A stretch of 33,828 bases of DNA. It comes from Clostridiales bacterium (GTDB taxonomy: Bacteria > Bacillota > Clostridia > Christensenellales > Pumilibacteraceae). How positions within the stretch are numbered: the stretch's first letter is position 1; each line of letters opens with the position of its first letter. Under the pieces are notes generated by a model. That model was given only the letters and a program-made list of their open reading frames with translations, was not told the origin of the DNA and ran no database searches. A program made the position numbers and the translations under genes. The stretch is taken from assembly GCA_022508405.1 (NCBI GenBank), contig JAFLVI010000013.1, positions 1 to 33,828 of the forward strand. Reading direction: 5' to 3'. Positions 15,546 through 25,448 of the stretch are shown here, one piece after another.

Positions 15546-17731
15546 GCGATGATATTACCCAAATAGAAGCTCAAAAGATTATAGATCGAGAAAGCACGCA
15601 TTTAAAATCAAGATACGTGTTGATGTACACTGACAAGCAAATAGAATTGCTTGACAGTGCTTTATCATATGCGATTCGCATGCACGGCGGGCAGCGGCGG
15701 GTATCCGGCGAGCCGTATATCGTTCATCCGATTGCGGTTGCCAATATTTTGCTTGATATAGGTATGGATAGTTCAACGGTTGCTGCAGCATTGCTCCACG
15801 ACTGTATTGAGGATACCACTGCCACATCGGACGAAATCACAGCACTATTCGGCGCAGAGATTTGCGAGCTTGTTGCCGCTGTCACCAAGCTGGAAAAAAT
15901 GGTGTTCAAGTCCAAGGAAGAAGAACAAGCCGAAAATTTTCGCCGCATGTTTTTTGCCATGGCAAAAGATATACGCGTTATACTTATTAAGCTTGCGGAT
16001 CGTCTACACAATATGCGCACCATCGATGTATTATCCAAGGAAAGGCAAATTGCCATTGCAACGGAAACATTGGATATTTATGCACCTTTGGCGTCTCGAT
16101 TGGGTTTGTCGTTTATTAAGTGCGAATTGGATGACTTGTGCCTTAAAACTTTGCATCCGGAGGCTTATGAAGAATTGGTTAAGGCCGTGTCGCTTAAACG
16201 AGCTGAGCGGCAGGAGCTTGTTGCCCATATTTGCGACATGCTCCGAAAAAAGCTTGACGAGCTTAAATTAAACGGGCAGGTTAGCGGCAGACCAAAGCAC
16301 TTTTACAGCATTTATAAAAAGATGGTGGGGCAGAATAAGACGTTTGACCAGATTTACGACCTTACCGCTGTTCGTGTTATTTTGGAGAGCGTGCGCGATT
16401 GTTACGAAGTATTGGGCGTTATTCATACCATGTGGAAACCTATCCCGGGTAGATTTAAGGACTACATTGCTGTACCAAAGCCCAATAATTATCAATCATT
16501 GCACACCACCGTCATGACAAATTACGGTGTTCCGCTGGAAATTCAAATTCGCACCTTTGAAATGCACAAAATTGCCGAGTACGGCATTGCCGCGCATTGG
16601 AAATACAAGGAAAACCGCGTAGTGGATTCCGATTTGGACGACAAGCTGGAATGGTTGCGCGGTGTTATGGAAACGGAAAAAGCACAAACCGCCGATCCGG
16701 AAGAGTTTTACGAATCGCTCAAGCTGGATTTGTACAGCGGTCAAGTATTTGTGTTTACTCCGCGCGGGGATGTTATTTCTTTGCCCGAGGGCTCTACGCC
16801 CGTGGACTTTGCGTATACAGTTCATTCGGAAGTGGGCAATAAATGTGTGGGTGCCAAAGTAAACAACAAGATCGTTCCGCTTGAAACAAAGTTGCAGACC
16901 GGCGATTATGTGGATATAATCACTTCCCAAAACTCTAAAGGACCAAGCCGTGACTGGCTTAGGTTTATAAAAACATCCACCGCTAAAAGCAAAATTCGCG
17001 CTTTCTTTAAGCATGCGATGAAAGATGAAAATATAAAACGCGGCAAAGAGATATTGGAGCGAGAGGCAAAAAATCGCGGATATTCGTTAAACGATTTGTT
17101 GGTTCCCAAGTGGTTAGACACTATTATGCTCAGATATTCGTTTTCCTCGCTTAACGATATGTACGCATCGGTCGGGTACGGTGCTTATACGTCCAATCAA
17201 ATTCTTTTAAAGTTGATTGATTTTTATAAGCGCGAACATCCTACACCGCCGGAAAACATAACAGGATCTTCATTTACCGCCAAGGTAGATGGGCATGGCA
17301 TAGTCGTAAACGGACACAGCGATATGTTAGTGCGCATGGCAAAATGCTGTTCGCCTGTACCGGGCGACCGCATTGTCGGGTACATTTCGCGCGGACGCGG
17401 GGTTACCATTCACCGCGACAGCTGTCCCAATATTAAAAATGCGGAAGATTTTCGCTTGATAGAAGCGCACTGGAGCGGCAACCGATTTGCACCGTTTGTC
17501 GCTTCGCTCACGGTGGAATGTCAGGATTCGGGCGGCGTGCTCGCCAGAATAACAAAAGCCGTGTCCGATATGAAGGTGTTTATAGAGGCTTTGTCTGCGC
17601 GTGCCGATAAAGATAATAAAGGTGTAATTTCCTTAAGCGTGCGAATTACTTCACCCGAACAGCTTGATATGGTTATTAACAGAATCAAATCGTTGCGCAA
17701 TGTTGATAAGGTTTACAGAACGGTAAAATAG
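15542..17731 (+). CDS. rel: Bifunctional (p)ppGpp synthetase/hydrolase Rel
   Basis: Rel makes and degrades the stringent-response alarmone. The 729-residue protein has an HD hydrolase domain with H62 (YIVHPIA), H86-D87 and E90-D91 (LLHDCIEDT), so hydrolysis should be active; a synthetase domain with RFKDYIAVPKPNNYQSLHT; a TGS domain (VFVFTPRGDVISLPEGSTP); and a C-terminal zinc-finger/ACT region with MAKCCSPVPGD and the final ACT fold. This is the full long-Rel layout. I prefer ATG 15542, which overlaps the recJ stop by four bases with GAGG 10 bases upstream, over GTG 15533. Confidence 0.97.
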   Translation: MSDDITQIEAQKIIDRESTHLKSRYVLMYTDKQIELLDSALSYAIRMHGGQRRVSGEPYIVHPIAVANILLDIGMDSSTVAAALLHDCIEDTTATSDEITALFGAEICELVAAVTKLEKMVFKSKEEEQAENFRRMFFAMAKDIRVILIKLADRLHNMRTIDVLSKERQIAIATETLDIYAPLASRLGLSFIKCELDDLCLKTLHPEAYEELVKAVSLKRAERQELVAHICDMLRKKLDELKLNGQVSGRPKHFYSIYKKMVGQNKTFDQIYDLTAVRVILESVRDCYEVLGVIHTMWKPIPGRFKDYIAVPKPNNYQSLHTTVMTNYGVPLEIQIRTFEMHKIAEYGIAAHWKYKENRVVDSDLDDKLEWLRGVMETEKAQTADPEEFYESLKLDLYSGQVFVFTPRGDVISLPEGSTPVDFAYTVHSEVGNKCVGAKVNNKIVPLETKLQTGDYVDIITSQNSKGPSRDWLRFIKTSTAKSKIRAFFKHAMKDENIKRGKEILEREAKNRGYSLNDLLVPKWLDTIMLRYSFSSLNDMYASVGYGAYTSNQILLKLIDFYKREHPTPPENITGSSFTAKVDGHGIVVNGHSDMLVRMAKCCSPVPGDRIVGYISRGRGVTIHRDSCPNIKNAEDFRLIEAHWSGNRFAPFVASLTVECQDSGGVLARITKAVSDMKVFIEALSARADKDNKGVISLSVRITSPEQLDMVINRIKSLRNVDKVYRTVK

Positions 17732-17737
17732 CTAGAA

Positions 17738-18352
17738 GTGATTATCGAATGCATTGAAACGGGCGAATTTTGCACCGATACATATCTGATTGTGGAAGGT
17801 CAATCCGCCGTTGTTGTTGACCCCGGTGCGGACTACGAACGCATTTTGTCTAGACTTTCGGAACTTAAAGCTAAAGCGGAATATGTGCTGGTTACCCATG
17901 CGCACTTCGATCATATCGGCGCTGTAGCAAAATTTTCCGAGTGCGGAACTAAGGTATATATCTCTCAAGTCGATTACGAAATGCTCATAAAGTCTGATTT
18001 TTATGTGGATTTGGGTTTTTTCGGCGAGAGTGTGGAAAGATTTGAAGCCGATATAAAAGTAAAAGACGGCGATTCGTTTACCATATGTAATCATAACTTT
18101 ACAGTTATCGAAACGCCGGGGCACACCCCAGGTGGAGTATGTTACGTCATGGACGGCAAGCATATATTTACAGGTGACACGCTGTTTTACATGAGTGTAG
18201 GGCGTACCGATTTTCCGTTCTGTTCGCATTCCGACCTAATGAAGTCTATAAAAAAGCTTTTCGCATTGCAAGGCGATTACAATATTTACCCAGGGCACGG
18301 CAAAAGCACTACGCTGTGCTTCGAGCGCAAAAATAATCCTTATGTCAGTTGA
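17738..18352 (+). CDS. MBL-fold (glyoxalase II-like) metallohydrolase
   Basis: The 204-residue protein has the metal-binding motif HAHFDHIG (HxHxDH), GHTPGGVCY, GDTLF and the final GHG, which supply all ligands for a binuclear metal centre. It resembles small hydroxyacylglutathione hydrolase-like proteins, but the substrate is unknown; Clostridia generally lack glutathione, so a different thioester is likely. The start is GTG 17738, six bases after the rel stop; no ATG is near, and no clear Shine-Dalgarno is seen. The 3' end overlaps hemZ by 11 bases. The rel-MBL-hemZ order is common in Clostridia. Confidence 0.9.
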   Translation: MIIECIETGEFCTDTYLIVEGQSAVVVDPGADYERILSRLSELKAKAEYVLVTHAHFDHIGAVAKFSECGTKVYISQVDYEMLIKSDFYVDLGFFGESVERFEADIKVKDGDSFTICNHNFTVIETPGHTPGGVCYVMDGKHIFTGDTLFYMSVGRTDFPFCSHSDLMKSIKKLFALQGDYNIYPGHGKSTTLCFERKNNPYVS

Positions 18353-19715
18353 TATTAAAACCAATACCGAATTGTTCGACGTCGCCAAACTTTTTTATAT
18401 TGACGATTGTCCCAATGTTTTTTTGACTGTGCTTGACGAGCGTAATTTTTGCGTGGATATAGACGGTGTACTCACGTCGTATACATATAGTGACAATTTT
18501 TATAATGTTATTCCGCTCGCTCACAGGGTGCAGCGTTTGTCTAAAATTGCCGTTTATGACGCGTTATGCGCTTATACAGGCAGGTCTATGCCGTGGGGTG
18601 CACTAACCGGTGTGAGACCTACAAAACTGTTTTACGAGTGTTTACGTGCAGGATACGGCGCGCAAGATGCGGTTTTGCTCATGCAAAAAGTATACCGAGT
18701 AAGTTATTCGCGTGCTGAAATATTGGATAAAATCGTTTCCGCACAGCGTGATAAGGTGTTTTATTCGGACGATTACTTTAATCTTTATGTTCATGTACCG
18801 TATTGCACCACGCGTTGTTCGTATTGTTCGTTTGTTTCCATGCCGATTGATAAATGCAAAGAACAGTCAAAAATGTACGTAAAGCTTTTGTGCGACGAGA
18901 TCAAACAGTCAATCGATTTTCTTGCTTCTCGCGGCAAGAAGCTTTTGTCCGTATATATCGGCGGGGGAACACCGACGGCACTTGGAGATAACCAACTGGT
19001 TGATTTACTTTCTTCCATAAATGTAAGCGGTGTGGAATATACGTGCGAAGCGGGCAGGCCGGATACGGTCACAAAAGAAAAGTGCATTATAATGAAGGAG
19101 CACGGCGTTAACAGAATATGCGTAAATCCGCAAACTTTAAACGAATATACGCTTAAAAAGATTGGAAGGTCACACAGCGTAAAGCAGTTTTTTGACGCTT
19201 ACGACTGTGCAAACAGTATGGGATTTGATATAAATTGCGATTTGATTGCCGGTCTGGAAGACGAGAGCCTTGACGATTTTGTACACAGCTTTAACGGAAT
19301 TAAGGCACTTGTTCCGCATAATATTACCGTACATTCTCTTTCAAAAAAGAACGGAAGCGCTATCAGATACACAAGCGGCGAAAATGAAGGTACTTCATCA
19401 ATGCTGGACTATGTACTATCACACATGGATAAATACAACCCGTATTACCTTTACAGACAAAAACGTCAGTCCGGTAATCTGGAAAACATAGGACTTTCCT
19501 TGCCGAATAAGGAATGCATAAACAACATTACAACAATGGAAGAAACGGTCAGCGTTGTCGCATGCGGAGCGGGTGCAATTTCCAAACTGGTCGATAATAA
19601 TAAAATTATCCGTCATGCCAATGTGCGTGACGTCGGACTGTATATAACCGAATACGGAGATAGACTGAAAGCCAAACACGAGTGTTTTTCAAACGTATTT
19701 GACAAGTCTGTATAA
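18342..19715 (+). CDS. hemZ: Coproporphyrinogen dehydrogenase-like radical SAM protein HemZ
   Basis: HemZ is a HemN/HemW-related radical-SAM protein of Firmicutes. The 457-residue protein has a HemZ-type N-terminal region with YTGRSMPWGALTGVRPTKL, then VHVPYC and the cluster triad C155-x3-C159-x2-C162, followed by YIGGGTPTAL, which binds SAM. Real oxygen-independent coproporphyrinogen oxidation is not certain: no heme genes are nearby, and related HemW proteins act as heme chaperones. It starts inside the MBL gene, has no strong Shine-Dalgarno and is probably translated by coupling. A 35-base gap separates it from miaB. Confidence 0.92.
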   Translation: MSVDIKTNTELFDVAKLFYIDDCPNVFLTVLDERNFCVDIDGVLTSYTYSDNFYNVIPLAHRVQRLSKIAVYDALCAYTGRSMPWGALTGVRPTKLFYECLRAGYGAQDAVLLMQKVYRVSYSRAEILDKIVSAQRDKVFYSDDYFNLYVHVPYCTTRCSYCSFVSMPIDKCKEQSKMYVKLLCDEIKQSIDFLASRGKKLLSVYIGGGTPTALGDNQLVDLLSSINVSGVEYTCEAGRPDTVTKEKCIIMKEHGVNRICVNPQTLNEYTLKKIGRSHSVKQFFDAYDCANSMGFDINCDLIAGLEDESLDDFVHSFNGIKALVPHNITVHSLSKKNGSAIRYTSGENEGTSSMLDYVLSHMDKYNPYYLYRQKRQSGNLENIGLSLPNKECINNITTMEETVSVVACGAGAISKLVDNNKIIRHANVRDVGLYITEYGDRLKAKHECFSNVFDKSV

Positions 19716-19743
19716 ATTGCTGTACATTTTGTCCTATTTGGTG

Positions 19744-19749
19744 TATAAT
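19744..19749 (+). promoter_or_regulatory. Possible -10 element immediately before miaB
   Basis: TATAAT at 19744-19749 with TGTACA (19721-19726, 4 of 6 matches to TTGACA) 17 bases upstream. Transcription would begin near 19756-19757, at or inside the first codons of miaB, which would give a leaderless message starting at ATG 19757. Weak -35, so tentative. Confidence 0.3.
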
Positions 19750-19750
19750 T

Positions 19751-21049
19751 ATGTCGATGAATAATTATTTTATTTACACATACGGATGCCAAATGAACGT
19801 CCACGAATCGGAAAAGATTGCGGGAATATTGCAGTCGCGCGGATTTACGCCTTGTCAAAATGTTGAAGAAGCGGACGTTATTGTGCTTAACACCTGTTGC
19901 GTGCGCGAAACCGCCGAAACAAAGGTATATGGGCACTTAGGCAGGATAAAAAGCAAAAAAAAGCATGGTGCGGTTATTGCCGTTTGCGGCTGTATGACTC
20001 AACAGCCTTCCGCCGCCGAGCGGCTTGTTAAGCGCTGTCCGTTTGTAAATATCGCTATCGGCACATTCAACCAACCGCGTATCGGCGATTATATCGATAA
20101 GTTTATACAGACCGGTACACGCATTGTAGAAGTTTGGTCATCGGAAAAAGACGGGGACTGCTCGGAAAGCGCTTTGCCCGTACGTTCGTCCGGCATAAAT
20201 GCATGGGTCAATATTATGTACGGCTGCAATAATTTTTGTACATACTGCATTGTGCCGTATGTACGCGGCAGGGAGCGCTGCAGGCCGATTGACGATATTG
20301 TCGCCGACGTAGATAATCTGGTAAGTCAGGGATATAAGCAAATCACTTTGTTGGGACAAAATGTAAATTCGTATAGATATGCTGACAAGACTTTTCCCGA
20401 TTTGCTTAAATTGTTGGAAAGCGATACAAAGTATCGGCTCAAATTTATGACGTCGCACCCTAAGGATATTTCTCCCGAAATAGCGCAAATAATGAGTGAA
20501 TCCAAGGTGTTGAGTCATAGTCTGCACTTGCCCGTTCAGGCGGGTAGCAATCGCATTCTGCAGGCGATGAACAGGCACTATACGCGCGAAGAGTATATGG
20601 AAAAGATATCCGCTTTTCGCGCTCTTATACCGGATATCGGACTTAGTTCGGATGTTATGGTAGGATTTCCCACCGAAACGGAAGAGGACTTTTTGCAGAC
20701 TCTGGATCTTGTGGAACGCGTTAAGTATAATAATCTGTTCATGTTTATATACTCGCAACGCAGCGGCACGCCTGCCGATGCTATGCCGCAACTTGATTAC
20801 GAAACCAAGCAAAAGCGCATTGACAGGCTAATTAAGTTTCAGTTTGAAATATCCAAGCAACTTGCCCAAAATACGGTGGGGCGCATTGCGGAAGTGTTGG
20901 TTTCAGATAAAGACGGAGATAAGTGTTACGGAAAATCGGAAACTGATGCGGCAATTTCATTCAACAGCGAAAGTGCAAAAATAGGCGATTTTGTGCGCGT
21001 TAAAATAGTGTCCGGTAAAAATGCCAATTTAACGGGTGAGGTGGTGTAA
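19751..21049 (+). CDS. miaB: tRNA-2-methylthio-N6-dimethylallyladenosine synthase MiaB
   Basis: MiaB adds a methylthio group to i6A37 of tRNA, the step after MiaA. The 432-residue protein has the N-terminal methylthiotransferase domain with YGCQMNVHESE (C13), LNTCCVRE and CGCM, whose cysteines bind the auxiliary cluster, the radical-SAM triad C159-x3-C163-x2-C166 (CNNFCTYC), and a C-terminal TRAM RNA-binding domain from about residue 368. Length is normal. ATG 19751 and ATG 19757 are both possible; no good Shine-Dalgarno precedes either. The stop overlaps the mutS start (TAATG). miaA lies two genes downstream. Confidence 0.96.
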   Translation: MSMNNYFIYTYGCQMNVHESEKIAGILQSRGFTPCQNVEEADVIVLNTCCVRETAETKVYGHLGRIKSKKKHGAVIAVCGCMTQQPSAAERLVKRCPFVNIAIGTFNQPRIGDYIDKFIQTGTRIVEVWSSEKDGDCSESALPVRSSGINAWVNIMYGCNNFCTYCIVPYVRGRERCRPIDDIVADVDNLVSQGYKQITLLGQNVNSYRYADKTFPDLLKLLESDTKYRLKFMTSHPKDISPEIAQIMSESKVLSHSLHLPVQAGSNRILQAMNRHYTREEYMEKISAFRALIPDIGLSSDVMVGFPTETEEDFLQTLDLVERVKYNNLFMFIYSQRSGTPADAMPQLDYETKQKRIDRLIKFQFEISKQLAQNTVGRIAEVLVSDKDGDKCYGKSETDAAISFNSESAKIGDFVRVKIVSGKNANLTGEVV

Positions 21050-23625
21050 TGGGTTTGTCACCGATGATGAAGCAATACAAGCAGATAAAAAATGATTATC
21101 CCGACACTATCTTAATGTTTAGATTGGGTGATTTTTACGAAATGTTTTTTGAAGACGCCGTTACCGCATCTAAAGAACTGGACCTTACTCTAACAGGAAG
21201 GGCTTGCGGAATGGCGGAGCGGGCGCCTATGTGCGGCGTGCCGTATCATGCTGTGCAGACTTACATATCAAAGTTGCTAAAAAAGGGATATAAGGTTGCT
21301 ATTTGCGAGCAAGACAGCAATGAGCCGCTTGCCGGAAACAAGATTGTGGATAGGAATGTTACTCGCATAATAACAGGCGGTACAATCACCGATACGGAAA
21401 GCTTGAGCGATGACAAAAACAACTTTTTAATGTCGTTGTATTTGGACGAAACTGGCGTGGGTGCGGTGTGGACGGATATTACCACCGCCGAAACGTACAA
21501 TCATTTTATTCCGTGCCCCGTAAAAGTAAAGCTTAACGACTTATTATTACGCATAAATCCGGCGGAAATCATCGCCAACTCCAAAATGATGGAGGAGAGC
21601 TTGGAACTTTCCGCCGTAAAATATGGGTCGGTATGCACACTCTCGCAGTACGACGACGCTATGTTCTGTTTTGAAACGGCAAGGCGCACACTTTCCGAAG
21701 TGTTGGACGAAAAGGAATTAAAAACCTTATGCAAAACTCCGGCATGTGTTTGCGCAGAGGGTGCATTGATTGCGTACGTAAGACACAATCAGTTCCGAAA
21801 CGATGTAAATATAGGCAGGTCGGAAAACTATAACGCCGCGGCGTATATGGATATTGACGCCAACACGGCAAAAACGCTTGAGCTTACCGAATCGCAAAGC
21901 CGAAAGCGTGGCACAACGCTCCGCGATGTAATAAATAAAACTTGTACGCCAATGGGTGATAGGCAGCTGCAAAATTGGATTTTGCGTCCGTTGTGCGATA
22001 AGGCGGATATAGAAAGACGACTAAATGCGGTTGATGAACTGTACGGCGATACGATATTAAGAGAGCGGCTGCGCACTGCGCTTTCGCAGATTAAAGATGT
22101 TGTGCGTATTTCCGCTAATCTCGCTTTAGGCGAAATCAAGCCTAAGGATGTAATTGCGCTTAATGTATCTTTCCATGCGATTCCGGAAATCAAGTCGGCG
22201 CTTAATACTGTGCGCGCAGAGTTGCTTTGCGATATTAACGGCAGATTGAACGTTTTGTCCGATTTGACGGAACTTATTGACAGCGCCGTTGTCGTGCCCG
22301 ATAATGTAGAGAAAAATTCGGAAAGTATAATCAAAGTAGGATATGATTCCGTCCTTGACGAGTACCGTTCGCTTGTTAGCAGTTCGCGCAACTACATTGC
22401 GCAAATGGAAGCAAAAGAGCGGGAAAAAACTCAAATTAAAAATCTCAAAATATCGTATAACAGGCTTTTCGGGTATTTTATAGAAGTGCCGCGCCAGTAT
22501 GACGCCATGGTGCCGCAAAACTATCAGCGCAGGCAAACTGTAGCCAATGCGGAAAGATATATTACAGACGAGCTTAAGGAATTGGAATATAAAGTGCTCA
22601 ACGCCGCCGAATTGGCGGAAAAACGCGAAAAAGAATTGTATTTGCAAATTCTTTCCACAATAAGAGCACATTGTAATGCCATAAATTCTAATGGTAAGGC
22701 GATTGCCGATCTGGATTGTCTTGTGTCGCTTGCCACCGTTGCAAAGCGCAACGGATATTGCCGTCCCGAAATTTCCACGGACGGCGAGATTATCATTGCC
22801 GAAGGTAGGCATCCCGTTGCGGAAACATTGCCGTCCGATGAACTGTTTGTCCCCAACAATACTGCAATGAATTGCAATGACGCAAAGATCATGCTTATTA
22901 CCGGTCCTAATATGGCGGGCAAAAGTTTATATATGCGTCAGGTTGCGCTTATTATCGTGCTTGCACATATGGGCTCGTTTGTTCCCGCTAAGTCCGCAAA
23001 AATAGGACTTGTCGATAAGGTGTTTACAAGAGTGGGAGCAAGCGACGATCTTTCCACGGGCAGAAGCACGTTTATGGTGGAAATGTCCGAAGTGGCATTG
23101 ATACTGGAAAACGCCACCGACAACAGTCTTGTCTTGTTTGACGAAATCGGCAGGGGTACGTCCACATACGACGGACTCAGCATAGCATGGGCGGTTATAG
23201 AATACGTCGCAAAACAGTATAACGCAAAAGTGTTGTTTTCCACACATTTCCACGAGCTTACAGAGCTGGAAGGCGCCATTGTAGGTCTAAAAAATTACAA
23301 GTTTACCGCAAAGGAAACTGACGGAACCATCAAGTTTGTGCGCAAAATTATGCGCGGTAGTGCCAACAAGAGCTTTGGTATAGAAGTTTCCGCGCTTGCC
23401 GGACTGCCGCAAACGGTTTTGGATAGGGCAAAGCAACTGCTTTCACAACTGATAAACGCGGATATTGCGCACAAGGCAAACGATACCCGTCAGCTTTCGT
23501 TGTTTGACAATGCTATGCAATATGACGAGATTATACGCATACTTAAAGACATTGATGTAAATAATATTACACCGCGTAACGCGCTTGATATTCTTTGCGA
23601 CCTAAAGGAAAAATTGGATAAATGA
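21049..23625 (+). CDS. mutS: DNA mismatch repair protein MutS
   Basis: MutS recognises mismatched bases. The 858-residue protein has the mismatch-contact Phe-x-Glu motif (F29-Y30-E31 in RLGDFYEMFFEDA), the connector, lever and clamp regions, and the C-terminal ABC-type ATPase with Walker A GPNMAGKS (619-626), the FDEIGRGTSTYDGLSIAW Walker B/signature block and STHFHELTEL. No part is missing and length is typical. Start overlaps miaB by one base and the end overlaps mutL by four (ATGA), so the two repair proteins are translationally coupled. Confidence 0.98.
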   Translation: MGLSPMMKQYKQIKNDYPDTILMFRLGDFYEMFFEDAVTASKELDLTLTGRACGMAERAPMCGVPYHAVQTYISKLLKKGYKVAICEQDSNEPLAGNKIVDRNVTRIITGGTITDTESLSDDKNNFLMSLYLDETGVGAVWTDITTAETYNHFIPCPVKVKLNDLLLRINPAEIIANSKMMEESLELSAVKYGSVCTLSQYDDAMFCFETARRTLSEVLDEKELKTLCKTPACVCAEGALIAYVRHNQFRNDVNIGRSENYNAAAYMDIDANTAKTLELTESQSRKRGTTLRDVINKTCTPMGDRQLQNWILRPLCDKADIERRLNAVDELYGDTILRERLRTALSQIKDVVRISANLALGEIKPKDVIALNVSFHAIPEIKSALNTVRAELLCDINGRLNVLSDLTELIDSAVVVPDNVEKNSESIIKVGYDSVLDEYRSLVSSSRNYIAQMEAKEREKTQIKNLKISYNRLFGYFIEVPRQYDAMVPQNYQRRQTVANAERYITDELKELEYKVLNAAELAEKREKELYLQILSTIRAHCNAINSNGKAIADLDCLVSLATVAKRNGYCRPEISTDGEIIIAEGRHPVAETLPSDELFVPNNTAMNCNDAKIMLITGPNMAGKSLYMRQVALIIVLAHMGSFVPAKSAKIGLVDKVFTRVGASDDLSTGRSTFMVEMSEVALILENATDNSLVLFDEIGRGTSTYDGLSIAWAVIEYVAKQYNAKVLFSTHFHELTELEGAIVGLKNYKFTAKETDGTIKFVRKIMRGSANKSFGIEVSALAGLPQTVLDRAKQLLSQLINADIAHKANDTRQLSLFDNAMQYDEIIRILKDIDVNNITPRNALDILCDLKEKLDK

Positions 23626-25448
23626 AAATCAACAGACTGCCCAGTGAAATCTTTAACAGAATAGCCGCCGGCGAAGTTGTTGAAAGTCCGGCTTCCATCG
23701 TTAAAGAGCTTGCCGAAAACGCTATAGACGCCGGTGCGACCGAAATTTTTGTATCAATTCTCGGCGGTGGGATTGACAAAATTTCCGTCACGGACAACGG
23801 CTGCGGCATTGACTTTGACGATATGCCTACTGCGTTTATGCCGCATGCCACCAGCAAAATAAGCTGTTTGGATGATTTGGACACTATCAGTACGCTTGGC
23901 TTCCGCGGCGAAGCATTGCCAAGTATCGGCGCTGTGGCAGATGTAACAATGATTTCCAGAACGGCGGAGAGCGAGATAGGCGGAAAAATCATATATAAAG
24001 GCGGAAAATTGTTATCGCATGAAGAGTGCGGTACTAGCCTTGGTACCACCGTAACTGTGGAAAATTTGTTTGCACACATTCCCGCAAGAAAGAAATTCTT
24101 AAGCAAACCGTCGCGCGAAGAAACAAAAATTTTTACGTTAATAGAACACTTGGTTTTAGCAAATCCCGAAATAGTCTTTAAGTTTGATAGCGAAACCAAA
24201 CATTTTTCTTCCGCGGGCGAGGGGCTTAAGAGTGCGGTATTTTCCGTTTACGGCGACAGCGTGTTAAAAAATACGGTGGAAGTCAATATTTCCGATACGC
24301 CCATTACAGTGACAGGATTTACATGCTTACCGACTTTTACCAAACCGTCACGTAATTATCAAAATATAATAATAAACGGCAGATACGTGGAGAGTACGGA
24401 TATTCAGTATGCTGTGTATTCCGTGTATTCCTCATATTTAATGAAGCGTCAGTATCCGCTTTTTGTGTTGCATATAACAATGCCGTACGATATGGTCGAC
24501 GTAAACGTACATCCCAGCAAAATGCAAGTAAAGTTTGCCGATACCGTAAAGGTCAAATCAGTTGTTGCGCGCGCTATAAAAAACGCTGTTATGCCCAGAC
24601 TTACAGATCCCAAAACAATCGATTTGATTGATCAAGATTTTGCGCCCGATAAAAACGAGGAATACGGACAATCGTCGCATTCTCTGTTTAAGTCATTTTT
24701 TGAGTCAGTTCCTGTGCGGCATAATATGCAAGGTGCGATAACGGAAGATATCAAAACCGATAATGGAAATACAACAAGCCAAACGGACGACGCTTTGCAA
24801 CAGACGCAACATAGTAGCTATAAGGACGTTTTTTCGTCTGTAGCCGACTTTTCACAAAAGCCGCTTTTTGAAGCAGTTGACTGCACATACGTAGGCAAGC
24901 TATTTAACACGTATTTAATTCTGGAGCGCGGCGATCAATGCTATTTTATAGATCAGCATGCCGCACACGAAAAGCTTTTGTACGACAGACTTTTACAAAA
25001 ATACGAGCAAAAGCGATTGCAGTCTCAGCCGCTTATGATCCCGTTTGTTTTTGATGTTTCGCCGTCTGACGCCGAACTTTTGATTGAAAATACGGAATTA
25101 TTGGAAGACTGCGGATTTGGTATATCTCCGTTTGGTGAATATACTTTTACGCTGTCTTATTTGCCGTACGAGTGTGTAGGGATAGATTTGCAGCTGTTTG
25201 TTTCGGACATGCTTACACTTGTAAATTCGCGGGAAAAAAGCCCTATGGTGCTTAAAGAACGACTTATGCAGGCAGCTTGTAAGGCGGCCGTAAAAGGCGA
25301 GATAGATGATTTAAGTAAATCGGAGATAGATGCGCTTCTTTCCGAAATGACGGAGCAGGGTATTTCGTTATTTTGTCCGCACGGCAGACCGATTGCTGTA
25401 AGTTTTTCCAAAAAGGAGATAGAAAAGTGGTTCAAGCGCATCGTATAA
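23622..25448 (+). CDS. mutL: DNA mismatch repair protein MutL (endonuclease type)
   Basis: MutL couples MutS to strand removal; in bacteria without MutH it nicks DNA itself. The 608-residue protein has the GHKL ATPase motifs ENAIDAG, DNGCGI and TLGFRGEAL, a linker at about 340-410, and a C-terminal endonuclease domain with DQHAAHE (444-450), ACKAAVKG and CPHGRPI (585-591). In the metal-site motif DQHA-x2-E-x4-E the last Glu is Asp455, a conservative change. Start overlaps mutS by four bases; its end overlaps miaA by 22 bases, and the miaA ribosome binding site lies inside mutL. Confidence 0.97.
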   Translation: MKINRLPSEIFNRIAAGEVVESPASIVKELAENAIDAGATEIFVSILGGGIDKISVTDNGCGIDFDDMPTAFMPHATSKISCLDDLDTISTLGFRGEALPSIGAVADVTMISRTAESEIGGKIIYKGGKLLSHEECGTSLGTTVTVENLFAHIPARKKFLSKPSREETKIFTLIEHLVLANPEIVFKFDSETKHFSSAGEGLKSAVFSVYGDSVLKNTVEVNISDTPITVTGFTCLPTFTKPSRNYQNIIINGRYVESTDIQYAVYSVYSSYLMKRQYPLFVLHITMPYDMVDVNVHPSKMQVKFADTVKVKSVVARAIKNAVMPRLTDPKTIDLIDQDFAPDKNEEYGQSSHSLFKSFFESVPVRHNMQGAITEDIKTDNGNTTSQTDDALQQTQHSSYKDVFSSVADFSQKPLFEAVDCTYVGKLFNTYLILERGDQCYFIDQHAAHEKLLYDRLLQKYEQKRLQSQPLMIPFVFDVSPSDAELLIENTELLEDCGFGISPFGEYTFTLSYLPYECVGIDLQLFVSDMLTLVNSREKSPMVLKERLMQAACKAAVKGEIDDLSKSEIDALLSEMTEQGISLFCPHGRPIAVSFSKKEIEKWFKRIV

